DNA from: Ophiodon elongatus
Taxonomy: Eukaryota; Chordata; Actinopteri; Perciformes; Hexagrammidae
Length of the DNA: 64,000 nucleotides
Direction of reading: 5' to 3'
NCBI GenBank assembly: GCA_016806645.1
Contig: JACSYO010001694.1
Location: forward strand, 62,001 to 126,000
Shown here: piece by piece, positions 11,025 through 24,584 of the stretch
Position numbering within the stretch: position 1 is the first letter of the stretch
Layout of the letters: each line of letters begins with the position of its first letter
Translations under genes and position numbers: made by a program
The notes under the pieces: generated by a model
The model's database searches: none
Told to the model about the DNA's origin: nothing
The model's input: only the letters and a program-made list of their open reading frames with translations

Positions 11025-11050
11025 GTGTGTGTGTGTGTGTGTGTGTGTGT
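11025..11050. repeat. (GT)n microsatellite
   Basis: Thirteen GT units followed by TTGTTTGC. Confidence 0.95.
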
Positions 11051-11950
11051 TTGTTTGCATGCAAGAGAGTGGGTGAGACAAACAGACAGGAATGAAGTCC
11101 ACTCTTAATTTACCCCCATGACCAATTTTTCAAGCCTGTGTTTTTAGTGTGAGGTACACATTTTCCCAAGGTGTGCAGTATGCCGTGCACGTTGGCGTGT
11201 GCACAGGCCGTCTGGAAAAGCTCTCAATGTAAACAAACCACAAAGAGGCCAGCCCTGGCAGGGAGGTTGTTTTGAGCCGACGGGGACGTCACTGTGGTTT
11301 CCACACACAACGCTCTTCTTCAGACTCCCGGCCATGAATCGTCTCCATCTCGCAGATAGGTGACCATTCTCCAGTTTGCTTTTCACACAATGTACACATA
11401 AACACTAGCCGCTTGTTCAGCGTGCTCACGTGACCCGCACGCCTCTGCTCTGTTCTTCTTGGCCTGTTTTAAAAAGAGTTATGAACATGCTTTGACTCGA
11501 TGATGGATGAGCCGGGCAGATTCTAAATAAGCCATCCAGAGCTTCGAGTTCAATCCATAATGCACCTCACTTCTCTGGAGACCGGCTGCATCTGGTTTTA
11601 ATGTGTCGAGACCCCTGCCTGGATGAAGAAGACAGTCCTCACCCACCAAGACTTCTCCTTCTCTCCCCTCCGTACCGATCTCTTTTTCTATGGAGACAAA
11701 TGGTCCAATGCTGCTACCAATCACAGCACCACAAGGCCATGTTAGATCTGAAAACAACTCTTAATGGCGACCTATAATCTGTCTCACTGGGCTGTAATGA
11801 TGATATTACTCTTGTCATGTTTGAAAAGTATATTGAGTCCCCTGGGAACATTCTCATGAGATTGCCTTATTTACTTGCCTTATTTACTTGCTCCTTTACT
11901 TTGGGTCAAGCCTAACATTGCTTTAAGAGTGACATGCAAAAGTTTGGAGG

Positions 11951-12029
11951 CTGCTGTAGCTCAGGGGGGAAAAGCGAATTGTCCTTTAATCACAAGGTTG
12001 ACGGTTGAATGCCCGGCTCTTCCTGTCAC
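11951..12029 (+). repeat. tRNA-derived SINE head, truncated
   Basis: CTGCTGTAGCTCAGGGGG gives a tRNA-like A-box, and a degenerate B-box (GGTTGACGGTTGAATGCCC) is followed by GGCTCTTCCTGTCAC. This is the 5' part of a common fish tRNA-SINE; the body and tail are absent. It is not a tRNA gene because the acceptor stem does not close and the B-box has lost GTTCGA. Confidence 0.7.
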
Positions 12030-12124
12030 TAATATTCACTATTAAGTTTAAGTAAAAAAAAAAACAAGGACCAAATGTGAAGAAGAAAAAAAATACTTAA
12101 AACTAATGACATTCATATCTGCTT

Positions 12125-12345
12125 CAGCTGTAGTTTGTGTTTAGTGCTAATTAAAAAATATCAGCATGCTAACACGCTAAACTAAGATCATTACACAACA
12201 TTATAGCCTCTCTGCTTAACATTGGCATGTTAGCGTTGTCACTGTGAGCATGTCAACATGCCGACATTAGCATTAACTCAAAGCGCTGCTGGGCCTAAGT
12301 ACAGTCTCACAGAGCTGCTAACATGACTGTAGTCTTGTTAACCCG
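12125..12345 (+). repeat. TGCTAA-rich dispersed repeat, fragment 2
   Basis: TTAGTGCTAATTAAAA, CAGCATGCTAACACGCTAAA, GGCATGTTAGCGTTGTCA, GGGCCTAAGTACAGTCTCAC and GAGCTGCTAACATGACTGTA follow the same order as at 9755, 34640 and 48745. This copy preserves the segment that is altered in the 34.6-kb copy. Confidence 0.8.
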
Positions 12346-12379
12346 TCTGTAGCAAGCAATGCTGCATTCCATGGAGTAA

Positions 12380-14030
12380 ATTGAAAGACAATTGGTCGTT
12401 AGCGTTAACACGAGAAGCTCCCATGTCTGAACATTCCAAGAAAAGAGTAGGATTTTAAAATAAATTATTATTATCTTAAAATCAAGGCTTCAAACTTCAC
12501 AGAAAACCAGGGAAGAGTGACATTTCCTCTGCTGTCGGTTTGGTCGTGCTATATTTTGCAGCACTTCCGTTTAATTTGCACCAGTTTACATCTATGGCAC
12601 ATGTTTAGGCTACAAGCTGCATATCAATAAGCGTGAGCGTCTCGGGGTGACAAAGTTGTTGTTTCCATCTTTTCAACAGTTTCAAATCCTCGCCACTGAT
12701 CAGTGGGCGTGTAACGCGGTGCAGCCTGCACACTCGGTGACCTCCTTATTGAGACCTCCCCGAGGCTCCACAGCTGTTGGCCTTGCATGCTAGCAGCTCA
12801 TCCACTCTCCGCTGTAATCAGTGATTCACCTGCACGCCGCTTCCTCTGACATTTTCGCTTCCTCACAGCTTTGTGTGAACAGTCAATACAGTTGGTAAAC
12901 ACAAGAATGGGTTTTGTTTAATGTGTAACAGCCATTTATGTCACTGACTGTATTAGCTGACATGCTCAGTGAGGCAGAGTTAGCGTGTGGAACTATATGT
13001 ACATATATGTGGATCTATATTCTGCTTAGGTAAATATGCAGAGGTCATTTAAAAGCACACAGTCATTAAAAAAAAAAAACTTTGTGTGCAGACAGTCAAT
13101 AGTCAGTCGCTGGTTTTGATGCGCATGACTCACTGTCGGAGTCTCACTGTCACTCTGTCAGACAAATACCACGGAGTGGGAGTGTTAACGGCTGAGAAAA
13201 ATGAAATGTGGACAATCTGTGCTTTGTGCCAGTTTGTCAATTATTTATTGACTAAACAAGGTGTACAGTGGCCACAGGGAGAGCCAGGCTCAGCAGGGGA
13301 GCAAACAGCCATGTGAGCGAGTTGAGGAAGACAGGAAAGGTCACAGCAGGGGTAGAAGACTAAGAGATAAGAGCTGTTTATGTTTCTGGTCCCATTCATC
13401 ACCATTGAGAAGCATCCATCTCTACACTTAGAGAGAAAAGGCCCTGCCCTTTGCCCTGCTCTCTGTTCCTTTAAAGCATAAACAAGTGCCACTCTCAGGT
13501 CCTGACAGCAGCCCTTCCTGTTTGCTCAGCGTGTTTGCTCAGGACTGGGGTTTGGGTTTGAGCGTGAGCCTGTGCACAGGTAGTTCGATGCACAAAATCT
13601 AATGCAACAGTTTGAGATCAATGTCAAAATGACAGCAGCTCACCACAGTAACTTAATATATATTACCCTGCAATTAGACCAAAGGGATTCAGTTGTAGGA
13701 AGAAGAACACACAAGCTGTGACTTCCTCTTCAGTGTCAGAGGGATTTATTCTTGACAATATTTCTTTACCATGGAACTTCCTCTCTGCCCTGGGGCATAG
13801 TTTAATCTCTCGCTGGTTGATACACCTAGCTTCCATCGCCAAGTGATTTGTGCTTCACTCTAAGTTCACAAATTCTGTAAGATTGGGAGCAGCTCTAATG
13901 CTCTGCCATCGGGGAAGGTTGTGTTTCCCATGGTGCTTTGTGTTTGCCTTCTCGCCTGCAGGGATATAATGACAAGCGTGGACCACCCATGTCTGCTTCG
14001 GCCTGAATGTTATTTAAGGAATTCCCCCAG
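12380..14030. other. Intergenic, no gene seen
   Basis: Mixed-composition sequence with short A runs (13069-13079). No coding or RNA feature could be supported. Confidence 0.5.
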
Positions 14031-14032
14031 TT

Positions 14033-14047
14033 TCTCTCTCTCTCTCT

Positions 14048-14088
<41 letters not shown>

Positions 14089-14100
14089 TGTGTGTGTGTA
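14033..14100. repeat. Compound (TC)n(GT)n microsatellite
   Basis: TC repeats from 14033 to about 14049 pass directly into GT repeats to 14100, with single GC and TA interruptions. Confidence 0.96.
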
Positions 14101-15700
14101 TGAAAACCCATAAGCTCTAGTTTGCATGCTTAAGCCAATGTGATGAGCCCTTATTTTGAAAGGTTCACAGAAAGACTTAAAGTGATTACACTGTAATAAC
14201 TGATCATTTTCTTTTTCAATACACAAAAGAAACGTTTATTCAAAAGATGTGAATATCATTGTTAATATTATTGCTTTTAATTTTAATTACAGTATAGTGT
14301 GTTGGAAATAATTAAAATTCGCTCATGCTTCATTAGGAGTTTGACCTGTTTATTAATGTGAATATCTAAATAAAACATATAATTGCATAATTCAAATATA
14401 AAAGCATTTATTAAGTGATAATACACATTTAAAAATATTGAGACCATGTTTAGGGCTGTGTGGAGGCAATAGATATGCTCTGAATTACATATTGACAACC
14501 GTTTCCCATTTAGCCTTTAACTTTAAGCATTTAGGCTTTACAATCTGAGGCAAATTTGTGATTTGTGATATTGGGCTATAGAAATAAAATGTAATTGAAA
14601 AAGTTAACTGAATTATCTTCTATTGCCGCTTGTAGCCACAGTGGAAGCTGTTCAGCAAAGGTTACATAGTCTCTCTTTAACTGTTTAATTATGAACACAT
14701 ACACAGGAGGAGTTATAATTATGGACAAATACATTAAGAGACAGTTAAAATGGCCATATACTGTATAATACATTATAGGGGGTTATAAGCCATGTATTGG
14801 TTGTTTATATGCTACATATGAGTACTAAATAAAGTAGGTTTAAAATTAAGTGATACCTGTTTGGATGTCTTCTTTTGTTTTAAGAAAGCCGCTGCTGGCT
14901 TGAAATGGAATAACTAAAACAATATGATCTGCGCATTCAGAGTCTTGCCAAATTATTGTCTCTCACTAGGTACAATGTTACATGCAGTATCGTAAATCTA
15001 TAATCATTCTCAGTGCCTCTGTCAAAAGCAATCAACATTATCATGCCCCCCCCCCCTCATTCCATTCTCTCTCTTTTCCTGCAGAGTCTCGTAAGATAAT
15101 ACTAAGCACCAGTCAGAGGAGGTGCTGGGTGAACAAGAGGCAGTTTCCAGGAGCTTCCCGTTCCCCAGAGGTCAGAGGATCTGCTGTGGAGGACAGTCTG
15201 CACCCTGGCGACGAAGCTCTTCCTGGCTCGGCTGGTTTCCAGAGGTACAAACTGCTGTCCATGTGTTTCTTTCTGCAGTGTCAACGCCGTACATGTGTTT
15301 CCAACTGAGCATCCTGGGTGAGACGTTCAGAAAAACTTTTGTGTGGGGAGGTTTACTCTTGATCTTGCATAAAAACTCAAGGAGCTGGATTTATGGGAAA
15401 TGTGGTCTAAATAAAAATAAAAAAAACACTAGCATGCATTGACGATGCAACCAGAGAAAAACATGAATACCCATGGTGCCAATAGGACTTTTGTATATTT
15501 CCAAACCACCAAAAGTGAGAAGAAATTCAAATTCAAATGTCAGTTCATCTTTTAGTTCATCTTAATGTTGAGTTGTCACAACTACTTTCTCACACTTCTA
15601 TCTCAGATTATTTCTTCGTCGTCCATAGTCAGTCACCCTTTCACACATTTTCTGTCAGTCTCTGCCCTCCTTTATTTTTCCTTCAGTCTGATATTTTTTT
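14101..15700. other. Intergenic, strongly A+T-rich in its first part
   Basis: 14200-14850 is very A+T-rich and repeat-poor by eye. A C11-C12 run lies at about 15045-15056. Nothing coding could be supported. Confidence 0.5.
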
Positions 15701-15714
15701 CAAAGTATTTTTAG

Positions 15715-16390
15715 AAATAAGTGTTTTTACTTTTACATAAGTAGCATACTATTTGTCACAAGTATAGTGGCCTACTTTGCTATATTTCCAGTGGCATCTG
15801 TTACAGAGTTAAAAACAATAAAAGTCAAATGAAAAAGTCCTGATAAACTTTATGTGAATGAAACTGAAGAATGGAGATGCTGCAGCTGTAGAAGAGAAGA
15901 AGCTGCAGGTTGGTCTGCGGTCGCAGGAGGGCAGAGCTCCAGAAAGGGGAAACTCTGCACTCCAGAAATGATACTCTATAAATGTTTGTGTTAACAGCAG
16001 GCCGTCGAGTTCACGGGCCGGGCTCACTTCAAGCAAAAACAAATCAAGGATCACATCAGGGGGGGTGTTATATTTAGAATTATTGCACCTAAGCAATGTG
16101 TGGACTGGTTATACTGGGGCAGAGAGGCCAAGTCGACTGGTTTTATGAAGCCTTTAAGTTGAACCAGTGGCAGATTGTTGAGGACTTCACAATGCCGTTC
16201 AGACAGGTGAGTACAGCAACACACTGTTGAACTCTCCAGATGAGAACGTCAACAACCACTTTGTTGCCTAGCAACGTATTTGCGTGCGTGCTACGCGGTA
16301 TATAAAAACTGCTGTCATGTGTAGAGTTTGCATTGTTTGTACATATCCATGTTGTTTGCTCTGGTAATGTTTTATACTTTTTACGTTTAC
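15715..16390 (+). repeat. Dispersed repeat copy B (related to 6310-7000)
   Basis: This copy matches copy A block by block, including the CAGACAGGTGAGTA stretch (16199-16212 region) that reads as a strong splice donor, and the downstream GTTTG(T)ACATATCCATGTTG block. It is longer than copy A around 15900-16000 and lacks the SINE. Left and right ends are unclear. Confidence 0.6.
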
Positions 16391-16930
16391 TTAAAGTTAC
16401 TGTGAGGAACTTTGAACTGGTTATGAAACAGCCTCAATCCTGATTCCTCTATATGACCTATGACATGAGTAAACAAGACCATCAGCGAAAAGATTGGCTA
16501 TTTTTGTTATTCTTAATGCTTGTAATTGCTACCAAAGGCTCGGATTCCGTGCGAAATCAGACAAACCATGCAGGTTCACCAGAAACTGCTTCAGCTCAGA
16601 CTTTAGCGGGGCCTCCGGCAGCGACCGGCCCACCGCTGACGGACACAGATCCGCCTTCGCTGCTGCCTTCACCCTGCAGTCCGAGCTTCGGCAGGAGGTG
16701 GGGAGCTCCGGGTCCGGCTGCAGCACCCAGTCATGACGTGAAGTGGGGGCCATATGAGGTGATGGGCTCATGAGATAACATCGATGGGCATCTGACAGTG
16801 GGGTGCAGACACAGATTTCAAAGCCCAGCTTTACAGTTGCACGTAGGACTGGAGGTGTCTGGAAAAGCCAAGTAACAACATGAAAGGAAAGCAAATTCCT
16901 CACATTTTTTCCCATTACAATTTCAGCTCA
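16391..16930. repeat. Possible further interspersed repeat, CpG-rich core
   Basis: A GTGAGGAACTTTGAACTGG start and a GC-rich core (16600-16740) resemble, from memory, a dispersed fish sequence. Composition changes sharply at both ends. No second copy exists in this window, so the call is weak. The 106-codon frame across it shows no known domain. Confidence 0.3.
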
Positions 16931-17569
16931 GGGATCCAAAGTACAAACCTCTTCACTCTGCTAGAGAGCTAAACGGTCATCTTACCATCTCATTGCGAAC
17001 CCCTTAATGTCGTTGATGGAAATCTTTTGAAAAGTCAAGAGACAGAAATGATTAGAGAATTGATCAGCGTTGAAAGTGGCTGAAAGCTCTTGTTGGTAGA
17101 CTTGTGAATCAGACATGTCTGCTGTGACACACGCTGACAGAGGTTCTTGTTTTCTGCAACCGCTGTCTGGCCTGAGGCCTCAAGGAGGATTCTCTCATTC
17201 ATGAGCACACACACACACACACATCTCTGAGCTGTTGCCCAACACAGCTGTGGGTAAACAGGCTGTGTTTATATGTCCGTGTTTCAACTTGTACACGCAA
17301 ACACGCACACACACATTAACACTAGGGATCATATTTAGAAAAGCAACGAACGAAGACAAATGGAGTGGGCGTATTTGCAGTGCCACACCAAATGCGCCTG
17401 CCACAACTTGTTAGACTGAATAAAATTGCACTCTTGCACAACATGAACACATGCACCTCTTTGCCACATATGGAAGTATGACAAGTAATTGTTATTATAC
17501 AATCTAATCAAAAAGACATCTAGATTTTTTTATTCTTTAATAAAGGTGGAATATATAGATTAGGAACAT

Positions 17570-17880
17570 CTATAGTGCCTCTCAGCGGCTCTCAATGTAG
17601 CGATGGCTGAGCTGGCGACTTTCGGCTAATGGCGCTAACAGCGCTCATAGTGTAAACAACAGCAGAAAGTGCTGACAGGGCTAACAGTGTTTACCCAAAG
17701 GGTAGGTGCTATGCATCGGAAACGATACCATGGGTCAGGACGGCATTATCAGCTGCAATCGCTGCGTTAGCTCAGTGCAGAGCGGGGGCCATTAGCTTGC
17801 CAGTAGCTATCTTTGCATAGCAAATAGTTGTTTGCTGCTATATAAATGCTCTGAATGTCATATATAGCACCTTTTAAATG
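17570..17880. repeat. Interspersed repeat (AGTGCCTCTCAGCGGCTCTC type)
   Basis: From about 17575 (AGTGCCTCTCAGCGGCTCTC) through the GGCGCTAACAGCGCTCA block to GCTCTGAATGTCATATATAG and AGCACCTTTTAAA. This arrangement resembles, from memory, a widespread non-autonomous fish element. Only one copy is present here. Confidence 0.45.
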
Positions 17881-20800
17881 CTCACTGCTGAGATATTTTT
17901 TACAATTTGAAATATTTGTATTGAAATTTTCTTTGCTTGAATTTGATTGATTATATTGCAGAATGTTTCACAGTCGTCAGCGCCCCAAAAATAACAGTAC
18001 TTCTCATTACTCCTATCATGTTCTTTGAAGAAGGAGCTATAGGCAATTTCTATGAATACACACATCTGAAAAAAATAATATGAGGAAAAGCAATGCTAAC
18101 ACCATTAACTGTGTGTTCGCTCTGTATTACATTATGTCCATTTCTGACCTACACGGATATTGCACCAATTAAATTTCAACCGGTGTCAACATTGTCAGTT
18201 GATACTGTAAAAAACAAAAACAAAAAACTTTTTCTTTTTTGGTAATTACAATTTTGACCAAATAAGTGCACACATTAAAACAAGTACCATGGGTAAACCT
18301 ACGAACTTTCATCTGACTTTTTTTTTTATTTTTTATTTTTTACTTTGTTTAGTTCCGTCAGTGAGGCTTACTGCTGAATTACCACAACTTCATCATCATC
18401 GTCCTTGCGTCATGCTATTTTTGTGGTTGCTTAAGAGCGGTAGGTGCTACAATATGGGAACCCCCCCAAGCATTGTGGATAAAAGGATGAAAGTTGCACG
18501 GCTGGTGTTTTCCATGCGTTTTTCGACGCAACATGTGAACAGCACCTCAGGCTGGATGTATAATTCTGCAAAGATACTTGTAATCGCACCTGCGGATCTA
18601 TGCAGGGAAGGGTGTTGTGGGTAATCGTAGCTCGCTGAGGCATGCATAGTAAGTTTGAATGTGTCGACATTCCCAGTGAAGTATGTTCCAGCCTTAAGAC
18701 AGATCATCAATATTAATCTGTTTTTTTTATGTCAGTAAAGGAGAGACAAACGTTGAGAAAAAGGGGAGTGGAAAGCACATATAGATATATGTGTTTAGAG
18801 TTTATAAAGTTGAGGTGGGAAACCATAATTCACAATAATATCATAGTGTGTACTGCAGTATGTTTTACAAAATAGTACAGTTCATGAAGGAAACAGTTGT
18901 GTCACAATATTTTGGAGCCAGGGTATTTATAAAGTATTAAAATATAATGATGTGTTGATTAATTGTCCCACTAAACAACATAATTTCAACCCTCACAGAA
19001 ACCACTTTGCACTGAATTATTCCCCCCACTCAGTCACCGTTACTTAACATGAAGGTGTTGTGCGGCATGTAAAGGATATCTTGATGGTTAAAAGGGGCTG
19101 AACTTTGTTGGGAGGAAGGACTGTGATCTAGTGAAACATATACAGCAGTTTGTCAGTGTGGCTGCTACATTCCAGGATGTTATTTCTTAAAAGAACATCA
19201 GTCATGTGCTGCCAGCCACAGCTACTGATTTTGTCTTAGTAACACATGTAGTCTGACTCACAGGGGAAACAACATATTTGTTATCTTTAATCTGTTAGTG
19301 ATACCAGATAGGTGGAACTACGTCAGCAAGTATCAATACAGAAACATGTAAGTCATTGACGAGTGTGCTAAATTGGGCCCTTACTGCCACTTATTTCCAG
19401 TATACACACACACACACGGTAGCAAATGATCTGGTACACAAGCTTAAAAAAAGCCAAGATTATTCTAGAAATATTCGTCAACCTCGTTGAAACTCCATCC
19501 TCTGGTGTCACGTCTAGACAAACCGCTGCAATTTAGTTTCCTAGAATTTATCCTGCAGTGATTGAGAGAGTAGGAGATGCAACTGTGGCCCTTTTTTACA
19601 CATATTATGAGGGTTAAAACTTGAGTTTCAGCCTGGTTTTGGCAGCAAGTCTGTTCAGCTGTGTGGGGCTGGACGGAGATCACGTCCTAACCACTGTCCC
19701 TGACTGACCTGTGGGCGGCATTAACAGGCAGCCAACAGCAGCAGAACACACAGCTGCTGCCTCTTTATTCTGTACAACATGACCGAATACAGCAGATCAG
19801 ACAGCAGTTAGAAATCTGTTTCCTAGTCAGCCCTTCACGGGGTATTTCTAGCCACAGTCGTAATATTTTCACATTGACTGTAACTATTTGCCCTTGAGCA
19901 TCCAAAGAGGAAATTCATAATGAGATTTGTGCATATGTGCCTTAGATGTTGTGGCAAGTGCAACTCTGCCGTTAAACCGGGGGGTGCTATTTGAGCTGGA
20001 GAGGAGGGATTTGGAACAATGTGTTTCTATTCGCTGTGAGCTAACTGATCCATTTTGCCCGATCCATTTTCACAGGCCGCTTTTGTCCCTCACAAAGCCC
20101 AAAATACCGCAAAGAAAATGAGACGGGGTGGAGTTCAAACGACAGCTCAAGTTTTATGTTTAATGGAATTAGAAATTACTTTTTAAATGCCACTCTTTAT
20201 GTGCGGCCCTACTGTTAGAACTCGGTTAATGAATTTAATGTGCAATTGTTGGCATGGGATTCATTTTTCTTCTTTGACTGATTAAAAGGTTGAAGTGATT
20301 TATGGGTGCAGTGGGAGCCTGGGTTGTTTTGTCATGTGGGCGTCTTATTATGATTTTAGTTCCCCTCATCTGTGTCATCGCTGTATCAAACTGTATTTAC
20401 TATCTTATTGAAATGTACTGTGCTCCTGGTGAAATATTGCATTTCAGTTGTGACTTGAAGATACTTCAACTCCAGCCCTCTAGGCTGCTGACTGACAGAT
20501 TGAGAGTTATCATGGCACTTGAGGTTGGAGATGAGAGGTTTATGTAGTCAGCACATTCCCTCCTTCATTTTCATGTGACTATCCAGCATTTTTCTTTCTG
20601 GAGAAATATATTTTTGTTCGAAATACTGTCTTGAAGGCATGCCTGTGCACCATGGGGAGTATCATGAAGACAGAAAAGAGACAAAGTTTAGGTTACTGAT
20701 TCAGACACGATTTTTCAAATAGAAGAGGAGTAGAACAGACATTCCCATTCAAATCAACGTAGGTGGTGGTCAGAGCAGCGGCCACTTTTCTGTGTACTGG

Positions 20801-21740
20801 TGTAATTGCAACCAGTGTCGCTAGTTAACTTCTGTATAGTCTAAAGCCTATTATGGCATGTCGTGGACTCACTGACGTGAGGTTTTGCAGGAATGACTAA
20901 AACGAGCAGTGGAGTAGTAACGTTACGAAGCACAGAGAGCCAGAGGAAATTAGTACAAATTTGACAACCAAATGCTTCATCAACACTCATAGGAAAGCAC
21001 ATTGCTATTGCCAGATGATTTGTTCGGCTCATTTTCTGTATCCAGTGTAGCATTATACCATGGTAGAATTAGCAAGTTAGCCAATTCCGCGATGCTTTAA
21101 TGCTGCACTGGTCACAGAAAATCCACTCTCTTCCCGGCGAGCTGCAACAGCACTTTACTCTGAGATGTGTTGTCACCATAAAAACTAACAACAATCACTA
21201 TTATATTTAATTCTACTTCTATGGTCTGAGCTTTACTTTTGGTCCCTGGAAATCAACTCTCAAATTCTGAACCTGCAACTGCATTTAATCACACTAAATC
21301 AGTAGTTCAGGCCACTGTTGTATGCCGTGACCGTTATATTAGCGCATATTGCACAGTATTTAGGCTGCTTGGTGTTTATGCTGAAGACTTTTAGAGCACT
21401 TCATTTGCAACCTCTGTGTAATTTGAAGTCCTTATAAACATTTTTGTAGACAGGAGTAAGGGAAATGGTGGCACTTATCTCCAGTGGGGGTCTCACCTCA
21501 GAGAACCTCATGTGTTGTAAGGTTTTAAACAACTGTGAACATGTTACATTCACACTATTATCTAAGCAACTTACCCATTTACTACAATTATAGCACTACT
21601 AATAAAAAATAGGATCACAAATAATAAGGAATTTGCAAATCTAAATATTATGTCAAGTCACTATTCATGGCAATGAGTGACTACAGTGTCTAAAACTGAC
21701 ATAGTATTCCACAATTTCTTTTATATTGTTAATGTTTTTT
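17881..21740. other. Intergenic, no gene seen
   Basis: No supported exon. A short CA tract lies at 19404-19418. The segment 20700-21160 has an interspersed-repeat look (scattered CpG decay) but no second copy here. 18280-18650 contains T-rich runs and an unexplained C-run (18463-18469). Confidence 0.45.
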
Positions 21741-21749
21741 GTAGTGTAG

Positions 21750-22005
21750 AAAATTAAGTGTAAAACCGGTAATTTGTGGTTTTATGTGTTATGTGCTGGG
21801 CTATAGAGCAGTAATTACCCGGAGTCTCGTTTAGACAGAGCCAGGCTAGTTGTTTCCAGTCTTTATGCTAAGCTAAGCCAACTGTCTCCTGGCTCCAGCT
21901 TCACACATTTAACAGACAGATAAAACAGGGCTATCAAGCTTCTCACCTAAGTCTTGGCTAGAAAGGGAAAAACTAATTGTTGCGATATTCCTTTTACAGT
22001 TTTTT
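21750..22005 (+). repeat. Foldback repeat, right half (copy 1)
   Basis: It contains ACAGAGCCAGGCTAG, TTTCCAGTCTTTATGCTAAG, CTAAGCCAACTGTCTCCTGG, a CTATCAAGCTTCTCACCTAA segment and a terminal GATATTCCTTTTA. These are the right-arm blocks also seen at 23520-23703 and 51530-51678. Confidence 0.7.
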
Positions 22006-22009
22006 TTTA

Positions 22010-23135
22010 CCAAGCCTCCGAGACTGGCAAAGTTGAGTTTCCTTAGAGGTTTAATCACTTCTGCACAGCACAGATGTGGAGATGCATATTGGTCAAAACT
22101 GTAAATTGGCGGTAAAGGAACACAAAGCCATCTTGAGCCAAATGCGTCATGGGTATATTCCCATTCCTAGTTCACAAGTTTTTGCATTTCAATTTGTTGG
22201 TATTTGCATTCGTAGGATGGACAGACAAGTCTTTTGCATTTTAGGCGGCACCCGCACACTAAGAAAGCCATAGCAGGAATCTGATGAGTCAAGAGATTTT
22301 TGAAGAACGCATTCTTGCCACTCTGCTCCCTCAGCACCAGGAGGCCATAAACATGATTAAGATTTACTACTGATGCTGCTGATGGATGTATTTAAAACCA
22401 TCACTTTTCAACTGCCAAGTCACTAAAATCTCCTCCTTAGGGTGCAGCTGAATGAGGTGTATCCTGTCTGCAGTGATTTATCTGAACTGAGTTGACAATG
22501 TGATAATTGATAAGGAGCATATAGAGAGTACAGAGATCGTCCTGTCCCTTCAGAGTATTTTCTTCCTCTTTACGTCTCTAAATCAAATTACTGATATTAA
22601 GCTGGCACCCAAAACTAAATGTTAGTCAGACATGATCAAGTCAGATCTTTTTTTTGTTGAAGCCAAAACTGTAAGAAATAATTATCATATGATTAGTTGC
22701 ATAACTGTAGTGCAGAGTTTAGAAAAGGAGTCTTGGCAGTCCAAAGCTATATTCAGTGAAGCAACAGACAGGCTGAGAGAGACACAAATCAGCGATGGCC
22801 TTGTTGAGACCAGATCTCGGGTCAGCCTGTAGTTCCAGGTATTCTCTGCATCTTTAAGCTTAATGCTCTGAATCATTACTGTTTAGTGCTTTGGTGTTTT
22901 ATCCAATGAAATTTACTGACCCTTAACAAAATGACAACTTTATTTCCGAAGAGAGAGAGAAACTATCCTTTTATTAATGGTCCACTTCAAAGTGAAAATA
23001 ATCACTTCTTAACTGAGCATTCTTAAATTTTTTAGTCGTGAGGTTGTGTTCCCCTTGTTCAAGCGTTTGAGCTAAGCTTGGATAAAAATATCCCACCTAA
23101 CTCCTTACTAGCTCTAATTAATTGCACAGACAATT
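22010..23135. other. Intergenic, no gene seen
   Basis: No exon or known repeat could be supported. 22270-22500 is repeat-poor by eye. Confidence 0.45.
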
Positions 23136-23139
23136 AATT

Positions 23140-23703
23140 GATATTGACACTAACTTATTGCTTTCCTGATGAAAGTTGGATCAGAAGATTGATACCACTA
23201 TCTTAGATACCACTTCAATACAGTGTGAAGCTGGGTCCAGACGATGTTTAGGTTAGCTTAGCTTAGCATAAAGACTAGAAGCAGGGGGAACAGTAAGCCA
23301 ATCTGTCTGTTTATCCTTATTTTTTGACAGAGAGCAGTGACTTCCTGGAGTCTTGTCGTCACTGTGAGGTTGCAGAGCAACCAGCCAAGCAGTCACCCAA
23401 ATCATCCTCTGCAAATCCCCAACTTGTCATTTTTACATTAAGTTAGTTGAGGTACGGATTTAACAAATCAGAGAAAATTTGTTATTTATTGAGCTTTAGA
23501 AACGCTGGTGTTGATTTTGTTACATTTGAACAGAGCCAGGCTAGCTGTTTCCCCCTGTTTCCTGTCATTATGCTAAGCTAACCAACTGCTGGATGTAGCT
23601 TTATATTTAGCATACAAACATAACAGTGGTATCAATCTTCTCATCAAACCCTCGTCATGAATGCAAATAAACGTCCCCCAAAATGTTGGACAGTTCCTTT
23701 TAC
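23140..23703. repeat. Foldback repeat with long inverted arms, complete copy
   Basis: The left arm (about 23150-23310) has AGAAGATTGATACCAC, TTAGCTTAGCTTAGCATAAA, GACTAGAAGCAGGGGGAA. The right arm (about 23520-23650) has the reverse complements: TTTCCCCCTGTTTCCTGTCA, TTATGCTAAGCTAACCAACT, GTGGTATCAATCTTCT. The centre has GCAGTGACTTCCTGGAGTC and a GGTTGCAGAGCAACC palindrome. Arms over 100 bp with no coding frame make it a non-autonomous foldback element of a type common in fish. Confidence 0.75.
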
Positions 23704-24004
23704 CTTATTGTAGTTAAGCAGGTATCACGGATTAGCTCAAAATCAAAGTCCTGCTCAAGTAGAAAACAATTGCTGTAAAACATACTTTTTCTGTACATTT
23801 TCGAGCAGCATTTAATTTCTGTTGCACTGACAAGAATGTTGCATTTTATGGACATGTCATCTTTCAGTTGGATTGTTGCTTACTGCGACGCACAAATTTG
23901 ATGGCATATTTGTGCGTGTGTGCACTTACACATGCTAGCACAGGCAGGCAGCAACTGGGAGTGTGGTGGCTGAGCAGGTCTTTAATGTTTTTGGTGGGTG
24001 CTCG

Positions 24005-24073
24005 ACACACACACACACGCACACACACGCACACGCACACGCACGCACGCATGCACACACACACACACACACC
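24005..24073. repeat. (CA)n microsatellite, CG-interrupted
   Basis: About 69 bases of CA with repeated GCAC interruptions. Confidence 0.96.
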
Positions 24074-24568
24074 CTTGAGCTGCTTAATCAGGGTGGCTGT
24101 CGGGGGAAAGCATGCAGACTGTGACTCACACAACGAACGTGACACCTGCGCCGTCCAAGCCGTCACATGTCACTGAACCACACCCTGCTTGCACAAAAAC
24201 TCTGCTTCTGACGTAAATACTGCAAATGAATCCTGCCTGTCTGCCCCTCGAGGCACAGAAAGACTTTTTAGGCTCACCAGGTTTTTTAAGACCATTTAAT
24301 GACTGCACCATGGATGCCTAAATTTCCATTAATTCATTTATCGATTTCCTCTGTCGTCGTGTTGAGCTAAATGGGGCCGGGGAGTTTTCAATACCGAATA
24401 TTTCCTCAACATGTGTAGAAGTCCATTGATAGCATGTGGTTCCATTTAATGTAGACACATAAAACAACAAGCAGGAAGCATTAAAACCATGTGAGGCTGG
24501 CTGAGCAGTTCTCAATTCAGCCTGTGTACTCACAGCCTAAGACAGGGACACAAACACACCACACTAAC

Positions 24569-24584
24569 GCACACACACGCACGC

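Noticed and set aside
11951..12029. Second tRNA-like sequence
   Set aside because: Degenerate B-box and no acceptor pairing; a truncated SINE head.
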